In this document: piece after piece, positions 1-10,286 of the stretch
Layout: each line of letters starts with the position of its first letter
Numbering within the stretch: position 1 is the stretch's first letter
The notes under the pieces: generated by a model
Seen by the model: the letters and a program-made list of their open reading frames with translations, nothing else
The model's database searches: none
What the model was told of the DNA's origin: nothing
Source: Vermamoeba vermiformis
Lineage: Eukaryota; Tubulinea; Echinamoebida
Direction: 5' to 3'
Assembly: GCA_045837725.1 (NCBI GenBank)
Contig: JBEWZL010000110.1
Span: forward strand, 1-46,919
DNA length: 46,919 bases
Position numbers and translations under genes: made by a program

Positions 1-337
1 CGATTGTTCGACCAGATCCGAACAAAGACACCCCTAACACTTTGTACAACAATAAACATTTATACATTCATTATTTTATTATACCTGTGACTCTGATGAT
101 GAGATTTCCCTGAAAAAAATAATTAGGGCTATGGAGCCCTGGAATCATGCATGGTATGGGTTGCAACTTTTTCCATACTGGGCCCAGAAACCATGAGCGG
201 ACATGGACCCATTATGTGCGATGGAGACAGCGATGGTGCGTACGTAGACAGTACAATAATGGTACACGAAAATTTTATAATAAAAATTTATTTACAAGTA
301 CACCTGATTTACACGTTCCAAAGACTCAGCGGCAACA
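1..337. other. Intergenic sequence, no gene seen
   Basis: This stretch lies downstream of the 3' end of the first minus-strand gene. It holds only short overlapping reading frames of up to about 80 codons with no recognisable motif. I see no RNA gene. A gene running in from the left edge cannot be excluded. Confidence 0.5.
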
Positions 338-2767
338 TCAGCTGAATGCGAATACGTTTGTATTGTTCTTGCCTGTAATTACAACTAGTTAGTGACATGA
401 ACTTCAAAATAAAATTGACGTACCCGATGACTTGTTGGTGTTCTTGCTGTACGTTTGTATCACTAATATAATTAATTAGTACTTATTTATGCAATAATAA
501 ACTATACTTACCAATTGTCTTAGTCTTTTTGTTTTGCGGCTCATTCTCGTCGTTCGTGTCATCGTGCTTTCGCTTCTCTGACAAAGTAGTTAGAATGGCC
601 AATAGCTGTCAAGGTAACACTTACTTGAGCATGCAACTGCATCAGCCACTTTGCTAAGCTCTGCAAGTGTTGTTAGACACGTGAGATGCGAATAGTGTAA
701 AGTAGTACTTACTAGCCTTTGATGCTGCTTTGGCAGTACTCTTGGGCTTCTTCACTACCTTTGAGGACAGTGGCGTGGGCAAGGACATGTCCTGAAGCTT
801 GCCTTTCGATGCACTGGGTGCCATTGATGACTTGGAGACAACGCTGGGCACCTGCTTTGGCGTGGCATCTGGCTTTGATGCAGTGTTGGTCTTGGATTGT
901 GGCTCGGGAGTAGCTCCCGCCTTGGTGGCGTTCTTGAGTGTAGACGAGGCCTTGGGCACTGTGGATGCCTTAGAGACAGCGCTGGGCACCTGCTTTGGCG
1001 TGGTATCAGGCTTCGATGCAGCGTTTGTCTTAGATTGTGGCTCGGGAGTAGCTCCCGCCTTGTCGGCGTTCTTAGGCGTAGGTAATCCCTTGGGTGTCTT
1101 TGACGTGTCCTCAGATGAGGTCTTGGCCTTGGGAGTAGCAATGACCTTGGCTGCAGGTGTCTTGGCGTTTGTCGAAGTTGGTTTGGCCTTGGTGCTGCTG
1201 CTTGCTAATGCCTGTTCATCATCATGAGGCTGCTCGCATTGATCTGATCCATCGGGCTCTAATTAGATTGATGAGTCAATTTAATTATACACTCGTACTT
1301 ACCTTCCTCTTGGTCTTCGTCCCCGTCATCATCGAAGACTTCTTGGACTTCAGCTTCATCTTCGTCTTCACCGAGCAGATAGTCACCATCGTCATTGACT
1401 GCCTCGGCATTGTCTTGATCAGGTTGACAAGTGTCGTTCATCTCGTCTTCATCAGATGCTATAGAGCGATTGTTGGCCTGTTCATTTCGTCCTGTATGTT
1501 GTTTAGTTAAAGGTCAATAGGTTTAATTAGTTTTGACTTACTACGGTACGCAGGTACATCGTTGGCATCATCTGGGTCAGCAATGTCTGCATTATCTGCA
1601 TTATACATTAGTTCTATTTGTTTACTAGTTAACTGTTACCTTCATCAGCTTCGAGATCACCTTGTTCCTCAGCATCGACAATGTTGTACACGAGAGTCAT
1701 CAGTTCGTTAATGCCATAAGTTCCAGCCTTTTCTGCCTCCTGTTGATTAGACGCCTCTACTAAGGTGTTAATACGAAGCATATATATACAGTTAAGCAAC
1801 TTACTCGATGCCAAGATCATTATTTCTCTCGCGTACGTAACGAAGACTTGGGGGATCTCCATCGTTGCGTCGTACTTTCCAACGTACTCCCTGCAAACAG
1901 TTTGAATAAACTGTGATGCGTCAGAGCTATAGGCTTCTTCTCTAGTGTCCTTGATGCGAAGCCTGAGCTTTGGCGTTTTGAACAACTTCGTAGCCAATTG
2001 CTTTCTGAACACCCGTCTGTGCTCGTTGAAGTCTTGCCCTAGCTGATTTATATATGTTAATAATGAAGTCGCATGTCTAATCAAGAGTATAGCTTACTAT
2101 TTGGACCAGGCCTTTTGCTTGGGGAATATCACTCGCTTGGATCCAGTCTTCTACTTTGTGTTGCTCAGTCTTGATGCTTAGGAACGGATCATTAATGAAG
2201 GCCTTCGCGATTGTAACCTTGGATATCGATTTCTGTAAGAATATAGTTAGATTTGAGCAACAACAGCAAGGACAAAAGACTTACGTGGATCTGAACGGCG
2301 TCGGACTGATCGGCAATCAGTCCTTCGATCTTCTCTAGCCTCTTTGTTGGATGGGTGTCGCCAAACACCTCTTTCATGGCTGCATCAAGGTCGCCAAGTT
2401 GCACGGCAATACGGAGGCAATTCAGCCACTGTTCATAGTCAGCTGGTAACTCGATCCTACAAAAATTGGGTTAGTATTTGACTCTGAATATTTATAATAA
2501 TTTTAAATATTACCCTTGGGCCCCTGTTGTCGTTCGCTTGGCTTGGGTTTCATTTCTGAGCAAAAGTAGAATTAAGAAAATTCAGATCGGTTTGGCAGAA
2601 AATCGGAACAGGCTTGAAAGTATTTGCTTAACCAAATAAACGGTAAATTTCGATACTATGTAAATATTGCTCATAATATTTGATGGCTAAATAAAAAAGA
2701 AAAGCAATGAAACTTACCGTTGCTGATCGGCGGGCACCTGATCTCTTGCGTTGTTGTTCGAACTCAT
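338..2767 (-). CDS. Acidic/lysine-rich nuclear-type protein with a 46-residue tandem repeat, function unknown
   Basis: A gene of about 13 exons and roughly 570 residues, starting at the ATG at 2765-2767 (MSSNNNARDQVPADQQR) and ending at the stop at 338-340. Early exons are 2718-2767, 2514-2555, 2285-2456 and 2098-2232; all joins keep frame. Residues about 30-260 form an alpha-helix-like region containing YEQWLNCLRIAVQLGDLD and VFRKQLATKLF, which I do not recognise. It is followed by an Asp/Glu-rich stretch (about 1260-1510) and a Lys/Pro/Ala/Ser/Thr-rich stretch (about 720-1230). The latter contains a 138-bp direct tandem repeat (near 840-977 and 978-1115; peptide KAGATPEPQSKTN...). A basic cluster KKRKHDD near the C-terminus could be a nuclear localisation signal. 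The composition suggests a chromatin- or nucleic-acid-associated protein (inference). It is divergent from the transposase-like gene to the right, across only 127 bp. Confidence 0.7.
840..1115. repeat. 138-bp tandem direct repeat within coding sequence (2 copies)
   Basis: Two adjacent copies with a 138-bp offset (46 codons) are marked by gctgggcacctgctttggcg at about 843 and 981 and by cgggagtagctcccgcctt in both. The copies differ by scattered substitutions, so the duplication is not recent. The length is a multiple of three and keeps the frame of the host gene. Confidence 0.8.
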
Positions 2768-2894
2768 TGCTGACGAAAGTAGAGGTTAATCTGAAGTACA
2801 AAATAGAGAATGGTGGTTACAAAAACAAATAAAGATTAAAAATAATCAAAACGTAACGGCAAGCGTACTTACCAAAAACTGAAGTTCGAACACA
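2768..2894. promoter_or_regulatory. Shared bidirectional promoter region
   Basis: Only 127 bp separate the start codons of the two divergent genes at 2767 (-) and 2895 (+), so both promoters and 5' UTRs must share it. It is AT-rich with A-tracts. I see no clear TATA box or known transcription-factor site. Confidence 0.55.
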
Positions 2895-5800
2895 ATGGAC
2901 TTGATCTACAAACCAACAGCAGTTAGACATCGCGTCTTTTGTAATGTATGTCATCATGATATACCTACATTACAAAAGCAGAGCCATCGTGGTACGCGAG
3001 AGCACCTGGAGAATCTTTATGAGCTTGGTAAAATGATAGAAATATTTGCTATATTAAAAAATATTAATATTAGTGATGCATAGCGTTGAAACTTTATGAA
3101 GTATATCAGCGATATCGAAATCATGCTGATTTGGTTGAAGAAGAAATTCAAAACGTCGATCCGCAGACGGAAGTCAATGTCAACGTACCTGCTCCTCCAG
3201 AGGGTACAAATTGCAATATCAAGGGCACCATGCACGAAGGATATGAATCAGATATTCTTGAAATTGCTGGCTACTCCTGGTAAGTTAACTAGTTAGAACA
3301 CGCGTGCGTTTTAATATCATTTCCTTTTTAGGAAAATTGGTGCTGAAATGAACGACAAAGGAGCAGAGATTTACCTGGAGTATTTAATCGACGAGAATAT
3401 AAAATTCATGATGGACATTGATATTTCCGCGAAGCTACGCTCATCGGCAACCAACTACACGTTAGTCAAAGGTAGTCTTTGATGTTAAGTTTAAACTCGC
3501 ACTTACCTCTCATTAAAGATATCAAGCATATCTTGCTCCAACCAAGCAAGCGATGGGTGTCCATATACTGCACCGCCCCACTTGAGCTAGGCGACTCATT
3601 CGAGTTGGATCTGATCATCAAGCCCAACTTCTACAACAGCTATGAGCGACCACAGCAAGAAGAGAAGCCACCCAAATCACGTCGAGGTCGCCCTAAAGAG
3701 TATAGAAAGTATAAGAATTTGTCTACAACGTTGCTAAATTGTTGGTATAACAACAATCGTAACAAACCACTATCAGGTACTCGTGTCACGCGTTGAACGA
3801 ATCACTTACCAAATTATTCACAGAGCGAATGCTTCAGCAATTGATCGACATACTCAAGCACGTTGGATTCATCATTGAAGATATCCCCAAGTCCGTCTAC
3901 TTGCTGCAGAAGTGTGATGAGTTTATACTTGACAGCCTGCAGCTCTACGAGTACACGTTCAACGGAACGGCTGAAGTGATCAAATACTATCGACCAGAGG
4001 ATGTTCTTCGTTATGTCCTAAACAGCAAGTCATTAACTGAGGGTATGATGTCGTAGTACACAGCAACTAGTTACTTACGCTAGTCAGGTTGGGTTTCTCG
4101 ATCGACAGACTCTGCTGTTGTCAATCATCCGTCTGATTCCGAGGCATGGAAGCTGTGCGAAGCCCACTTCGAAACGGAGGTTGAATACAGCAATGCTCGG
4201 TTGGTGTTGCCTGTTCTATGGATCGATGGCTTCGTCGGTGAGCTCACGCGCAAGAAGACGTACTGTGCATTCAGCCTGACGTTTGCCAATTTCTCTAATG
4301 AAGTAAGTATCGATTGCTCGCATAATAACGCTGCCTACTTACCATATACAGCTGATGGCCAAGCACAAATCCCGTTTTGGTATTGCCAATCTCCCGCCGA
4401 ACTTGTACAAACGCAAGGACGAGTTCATCAGAGATGCTCTCATACCGTTCTTTAAGGACCTTGAATCAAGACGATTAGAGCCTGCTTTGATCGGTGATAC
4501 TTACGCACCAATAGTTGGAAGACTGTTCGCAATCAAAGGTGCGTGTGTCTAACTAGTATATACTCATACCTGTATCAACCAGGCGACCACATGGCAAAGA
4601 TAGAGCTTGCTGGTGTTGCTGGCACGAGAGGATATCGTGGCTCTTTCTATTCTATGACAACGAGTGACGACTTCACAAACTTAGACAAGGCTCGTAGATG
4701 GCACGTTCCTCAAGAGTGTAAGTAGTAATTGCTAAGTTAAATAATAACGTTATTATTTAAGGCTTAGATATGATTATTCGATTACAAACCTTAACCGGAT
4801 CTGAGTTCACCAAGTTCAAGAAGGCGTCAGGAGTTCGTGCTGACAAGGTATGGACCAGGAACAATTAGAACCTACTAATGAGATAATTAGAGTCCGTTTT
4901 GGGATCTGCCATACTTTGTGGAAGATTTCTATCGTAATTTTAGTTCGTGTGGCTTGCATCTGCTAGCGCTCGGAATTATCAAAAGACTAGCAAGATACAT
5001 TGGTCAAAAATTAGGCCAGATATATCGGAAAAGTAAGATCGCTTCATTAGCAAACTATTACTTACCTTAGTAGATGTCAGTGAGAACATCCATAAACTCG
5101 ATCCGCCATCAAACTTTGATAAGATCTCGATGTCAGTTCATGCAGAAGGAGGAAGTACGTAACGACTAGTTAGATAGTCGATTCTTACCTTTGTTTCCAA
5201 ATTTAGAAAAGCAAGTGTTATCTTTGTCCGGCGGCCAGTGGCGAACCTTTGCTGCAGCATCGATCATCTTCAACAAGAAGTAAGTAACGAAAACAAGAAA
5301 TAGACTTTAAAATACTTACTTAATTAAAGGTACATGAATAATCATGATTACGAAGACTGGAAATTGATCATGAACAGAATTCTTTCGATCTTTCGTGCCA
5401 CGTTCACGAAGCAGGAGCTCCAGCCTGGTGGTTCGTTAGAGACTAGTATTAAGAACGTGCAAAGCGAAGCAGGAGCTCCAGCCTGGTGGTTCGTTAGAGA
5501 CTAGTATTAAGAACGTGCAAAGAGCTATGATGGTATGTGTGGATTATATCAATATTGTACTTACTTGTGGCATTCCAAGCGCGTATTCCCAGTCGACAAA
5601 TATAATTTCAAATTTCCGAACTTTGAGGCATTGATCGCTTTGCCTCGTCAAATCCTCTTCTTGGGTCCACTGCACTTCCAATCGACTGAAAGAGAAGAAG
5701 AGATGAATCGCCGCCGTCGTCAGGTCCTTCAATCAGCGAACAGAGTAAACCCGGCTTCGCATATTACTAAAGTGGTATGACTACTGATACCCTAGAGACA

Positions 5801-6492
5801 ATAACTATTAATAAAGAGATATTAGATCGAGAAGGAACGCGCAGCTGGAATGGTTGCCTTTGAGGATGATGAAGGCGAGAGCGTGACGTTCAATGAATTG
5901 TTTAATCGATCCAAGAAGAAAACCCACGCGTAAGTGACCTACTATTGTTATTAATATTGATTTTGTATCAGTAATTATCATACGTTTGGAACTACTGGCC
6001 CCAAAACAAGAATCGGACAGCTGGATCGGCCACGCATCTTCGAACTAACAGCCAACTACTTCGATGTTGATAGGCAACATATATGCCTAAAGTACGCATA
6101 CAATATCAAAGGCTTCTATTGGAGAAACAAGAAGGTGTATCCTGGCGACGAGGAGGGGCTGACTGTTGAGGTTTGTTAGTGACTCGGATCGTGTCAATGA
6201 CTAACTTACGGATCAGTTCAATAACTCCACAGTGACGGGATTGATTGAATCCTTATTCGTAGTGAATGTAGTCACTATTGCAGGGCATCGCAGGCAAGAG
6301 AACGACCTCCTCTTGTGCGCACTTCGTCCAATCGATGTTCCGAACACGCACGACACCGTTGTAGAAGGAGAACTTCAAGACGCATCAGAAGTCGAGTTCT
6401 ACCCGTTAGGATGGGGAGGGTATGAGCTAAAGCACGTTGCACGTGTCGTCAGACCATCCAGTTCGTCAGACAAAGTGTTTGTTTGGCACTGA
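2895..6492 (+). CDS. Transposase-like protein (tnp2/DUF4218, CACTA-like resemblance), 17 exons, interrupted by a 58-bp duplication
   Basis: About 1,000 residues in 17 exons joined by 40-60 nt introns, from the ATG at 2895 to the TGA at 6490-6492. The N-terminus has a C2H2-like finger (CNVCHHDI ... SHRGTREH). Near residues 190-210 is an AT-hook core (SRRGRPKEY). A middle section (LPVLWIDGF ... KTYCAFSLTFANF ... GIANLPP ... IPFFKDLE) and a later one (FPNFEALIALPRQILFLGPL followed by a basic stretch) resemble the order of blocks in tnp2/DUF4218-type proteins of CACTA-like DNA transposons and their domesticated relatives. This was judged by eye and is not certain. In exon 13 a perfect 58-bp tandem duplication (5411-5468, 5469-5526) shifts the frame and gives an early stop. 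All other exons are open. So it is either a very recently inactivated copy, a polymorphism or an assembly error. No terminal inverted repeats or target duplication were found. It could instead be a host gene of unknown function. Confidence 0.5.
5411..5526. repeat. Perfect 58-bp tandem duplication in an exon
   Basis: The unit starting gcaggagctccagcctggtg occurs at 5411 and again at 5469. The copies are identical until the last few bases of the second. Fifty-eight is not a multiple of three, so the duplication breaks the reading frame of exon 13. The frame is open on both sides when one copy is ignored. Confidence 0.9.
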
Positions 6493-7467
6493 TCAGATCG
6501 TGGCAAACTGAAGCACTCGAAAATATTAATACGTATTATTAATCAACAAATATTCGTCCATTGTTAAATAAACTTACTTTTAAATATTTATAGTTTGATC
6601 CGATGGGTCTGAAGATTTACTGGAGCTTCAAAAAAAATTTAATTGCAAATCCGCCAACCAAAAATTTAAACTATTATTGATAAACGCTAACTGCATATAA
6701 TATTACCTACATATTCTAGCAAATAACTATTTTTGCAAAAATCCTCCTTGCAAAGTAGATTCGCATAATCGCTCGGGTTGAGATCCTTGGTAAAAGCTGT
6801 AGTTGCATATAATGGCAGCGTACGGCCAAATACTTGCTATTTAATATAAATACTGCGTGTACAAGTCATAGAGTCCATTCATTGTGTTGTGTTTGTGGAT
6901 GCGTACGAATTGAAATTAAAAAAAGTTTAAAGTATTGCCTCATCCAGAATTGCGCTTTATTTAGTTACACCAAAGTATTGAAGCATTGAGCAATTCGATG
7001 CCCGTCCAAATACCCTTGACGGAGCAATATTGACGGATCTGACCAGTCATGGGTCGACTAAGCCTTGGTCAATGGCCTGGCATGGGGTGCGATTAAACAG
7101 TAATAATCTAGAGTACTCTTTAAAGGTTTTGAGGGTATATAACGGAGATCCACCAACCTTAATGTACCCAACCGTACCTCACTTAAGTAGCAAAAAAATT
7201 TTACCTTATTAATACAGCAATAACTATTCACTAAGGGTAATTGATTGAGCATATTGTTTTTGGAAAATTCAAAAAAAAACTTCCTGCCATCAGATCGAGC
7301 GTCCAGAAATGTACGTTAATTATCTCAATCACTACAAATAGTCTAACTGTTGGGTAACATTTGATTGAGTTTTACCTCATCAAAAGTTTATCCTGTGACT
7401 ATTGCCACGATAACTACTATCAGACATTGCCGAACATGCTCGCGACAAGTTGACCGCTCGATCTGGA
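6493..7467. other. Intergenic sequence, AT-rich
   Basis: This lies between the transposase-like gene and the dioxygenase gene. It has an almost perfect palindrome around 6523-6542 (attaatacgtattattaat), A/T tracts and short random reading frames (largest 64 codons). No RNA gene or transposon end was recognised. Confidence 0.5.
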
Positions 7468-8455
7468 TCACCGATGCCATTTTGGTTGTACATAACTTGA
7501 ATCATCTGAATCACTGTCTATTAATATTGTGCTTAGTCATTGCTTTTTCAAACAGGCGTTGCCTTACCACTGTTTTCTTCGATCTGATCCATTTGCTTGG
7601 GCTTTGGTATGACCACTGGCTCTTGATAGCGGAAGTCCTTGTGTTTTGTAAAGAATGTCAACGAGAAGCGATGACCTTTGATCAACTCGGCATTGCCATG
7701 GACCAACTGCCTGCTTTTAAAAAATATCGCATCGCCAGCAGCCAGCTTGAATCGACAGCCCAACTGGTGGAATACCAAGTCCCCGCCTATTTAGTCGTTA
7801 TTAATTATCACTGAATTTGACCACCGATCTTACCAGTATAATCCCCGAACGGAATGACCAAGCAGTGGCCATCTTTGTAATCACCACTGTCAATATGAGC
7901 AGAGGCAATTCCATCGATATTAATGGCCATTACTTTGAAGACGCGCGTGATGGCATTTGGATCGCCATTGACGGCCACGTAGTCTTTATACATTTGCGGG
8001 AAATGGTTCTTCACCAGGGCATCGACAGCATCATACAAGCCAATTGTACGGAATTGAGCCAACAGAGCTTCGATGCCCGGGACGTTCTTGTCTTTTGAGT
8101 GAGCCGTGGCAACAATATTCTTGCCGCCACGAGGAGACCATGCCCCTGCATGGTACGACCAGGAGTTGATCCGACCGCGTTTGTGCTTTCGTCTTTTACG
8201 CTGCAAGAACTTCAGCAATGCCTTCCAAGCCCCTCTCCAGACCACTTCTTCGATGCCTTTTTCAATGCTCTTTACGAGAGTGCGAAATTGGGGCTCTTGT
8301 TCTCCTGGCCGTAGCAGTTGTTTGTCACCCGAAAACACGGTGAAGTTGTCGACAGGCTTCGCTTGGAGCTCTTCGGCCAGATCTTTGCCCTTTTTGCCCA
8401 TCGGAAAGGGCTTTGGTGGGCTTCTGATTGTTCTAATGGACCAGCGACGGCGCAT
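7468..8455 (-). CDS. 2-oxoglutarate/Fe(II) dioxygenase, TET/JBP-like
   Basis: About 297 residues in three exons: 7834-8455, 7568-7786 and 7468-7517, with introns of 47 and 50 nt. Start ATG at 8453-8455; an in-frame stop lies just upstream. The double-stranded beta-helix core is clear. There is an HxD iron-binding pair in SAHIDSGDYKDGHCLVIPFGDY, then TGGDLVFHQLG, AAGDAIFF, the distal His in SRQLVHGN and the 2-oxoglutarate-binding Arg in HRFSLTFFT. The HxD...GGDL...GD...H...R.S..F spacing matches the TET/JBP nucleic-acid-modifying dioxygenases, which in many fungi and protists travel with transposable elements. The N-terminal half has basic patches (QRKRRKHKRGR). The likely substrate is 5-methylcytosine or thymine in DNA, but a protein or small-molecule substrate cannot be excluded. 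The acidic Ser/Asp tail comes from the third exon; without that last splice the protein would end at 7548. Confidence 0.72.
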
Positions 8456-9490
8456 CTACTTTATTGATAATAAAATTAATTAATCAAAGAAAATTACGGC
8501 AAAAATAATATTATTAATGGCATTTTAACATTATCAAGCTAATCATCCTTTTATTTAATATTAAAAAAATTGGTTTTGGCTTCGAGTTGAAACTTACGCA
8601 GTAATAACCGGCAAGAACTGTGATGGCTTAATATCCGCTATAATTAAAAAACACGACCAGTACTTGCGAAGTTCCACAAATGGTCTGATCGCTGAACACG
8701 AAAAATTAAACTATGCTAAATGGCTTAGGACTCAATTAGTAGCCTCCCAAGCGTTGGTGTTCGTGCAATGAATTTTTCTGGTTCGTCGTGGAAGAGCAGC
8801 CAGACCGAAATTGGAAACGCACACTTGTCGTGTGTTCTTCGATCAATTCCTGTACAAATCATTTTTAAAACAAACGCAGAAGAATGAAGTCAACACTGGC
8901 GTCCAAATCACCCAATAATATCTACTATGAATATATCAATAACGAGCTTGAATATGGCCTGGACTGATATAGAAGCGCCGTGTCAAGGTACTAAATGTCC
9001 CCGTGCTCTATTATTTAACTTGAATTTTAAAACCATTTTAACTGCTTTAGTATGAATTTATAATGTAAGAGGTCTTGATAGAGCGCATAATTATTTTTTT
9101 CTGTTATTTCCAAAGCTCGATCTACGATAACAACCATTTCCCACCATTTTCGCGGTTAGAAATTAAAATATCAAACGTAAAATATCTTTATTTGAATAAC
9201 AAATATTAGTCAAATTACCCCAAACTCTAATCAACTTTACCAATTCGTTGTTTCTGTGATCCCAAATCTCGCGAGGTTGACCAAGACAAACCTTGTTTCG
9301 CCAAATAAGCCGCTCTACGCGATAAAATAATGCACAATTTATCAATATTTGTCATTTTTATGCTTAAATAATTCGTACAAAGCCTTCAATACTATCGTCG
9401 TTCCGATCTTCCCCTCGATCAGCCGCCAAGCTCGCGTATTGCCAAAACCTAACATTAATAATCGCCATATATCGCTCTTAAGGCACAATT
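8456..9490. other. Intergenic sequence, no gene seen
   Basis: About 1 kb, AT-rich at both ends, with no ORF longer than 60 codons outside antisense shadows. The part near 8740-8860 is slightly richer in GC and could be a relic, but no family is recognisable. Confidence 0.5.
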
Positions 9491-9781
9491 ATGCATAATA
9501 CTGGCGTCCAATTTCCGATTATTTTTTCCTTGCCTTGTACGTTGCGCGAGGCAAGAACGAATTATTTTCTGCAGGATCAGAAACTACGGCAGCAAAAGAA
9601 GGAACGAAATAAGGAGGTGCAAGCAGATTTCACTTACGGCGAAAATGACAGTCCTAAAGATCCTTCGTCAATATCCTGTGGTTGCAACACGATGCGCTGT
9701 CGTTGTATAAAAGGAGCAAAGGGTTGCACTGACGGATGCCGCTGTACTGGATGCAGCATTTTATGGGCTATCGCGAAGTAA
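9491..9781 (+). CDS. Short Cys-rich (CXC-type) ORF, probably a fragment
   Basis: A 96-codon ORF. Its middle is basic and Gln/Lys-rich (LRQQKKERNKE). Its end has regularly spaced cysteines (CGCNTMRCRCIKGAKGC, then CRCTGC) in a C-x-C-x4-C-x-C-x6-C-x3-C-x-C-x2-C pattern. Such tails occur in CXC/tesmin-like domains and at the C-termini of some transposable-element integrase or transposase ORFs. No catalytic domain lies upstream in this window, so it looks like a remnant or one exon of a larger element. The start codon is uncertain. It directly precedes the hairpin-rich region. Confidence 0.35.
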   Translation: MHNTGVQFPIIFSLPCTLREARTNYFLQDQKLRQQKKERNKEVQADFTYGENDSPKDPSSISCGCNTMRCRCIKGAKGCTDGCRCTGCSILWAIAK

Positions 9782-9955
9782 CGGAGAAATAGCGCGGATC
9801 CCTTGGGGGCACGAGTGGACGCCCAAGAGCCGAGATCGCGACCAAGGACTGGGTATCAAGTAAATTTTGTTTATTATGAAAGACAGTGCCAGGTACGTAC
9901 GAGGAAAAATACTAGAAAAATTCAATAACGCATTGTATCATAGAAAACGTCGCGT

Positions 9956-9983
9956 AGATCCGTCAGATCAGAATGACGGATCT
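9956..9983 (+). other. Perfect 10-bp stem-loop
   Basis: AGATCCGTCA (9956-9965) is the exact reverse complement of TGACGGATCT (9974-9983), with an 8-nt loop. It sits just after the first acceptor-like site of the hairpin-rich locus. Confidence 0.8.
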
Positions 9984-10109
9984 TAGAAGAATTATAGAAA
10001 ATCAACCAGCTGGAGGTAATATTAGGTACGTGTTAATTATGGTTTTTAAGGAAAATTATTATTCGATTACGTTCGAGGTCAGATTCGAACGCTGAGCAAT
10101 TATTAAATC

Positions 10110-10140
10110 CGCGAGATTAACGAGATTCTCGTTACTCGCG
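10110..10140 (+). other. 13-bp bulged stem-loop
   Basis: The outer stem CGCGAG/CTCGCG (10110-10115 with 10135-10140) stacks on the inner stem TAACGAG/CTCGTTA (10118-10124 with 10128-10134). There is an AT bulge and a 3-nt ATT loop. Confidence 0.8.
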
Positions 10141-10286
10141 TTCTATTGGTAATTAACAGTACTAATTTAATTTAGCACCACAGGTTTGATTTTAACAAGA
10201 ACGTCAACGGAACGAGCAGGTAAGTTTAGTTTTAACGAGGAGATCGACCAAAACGATCAATTAAGTCTTTATTTATCGATTATTAG

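Noticed and set aside
799-1227. 142-codon plus-strand ORF
   Set aside because: It is antisense to the repetitive lysine/proline-rich exon of the first gene; its open frame follows from that composition.
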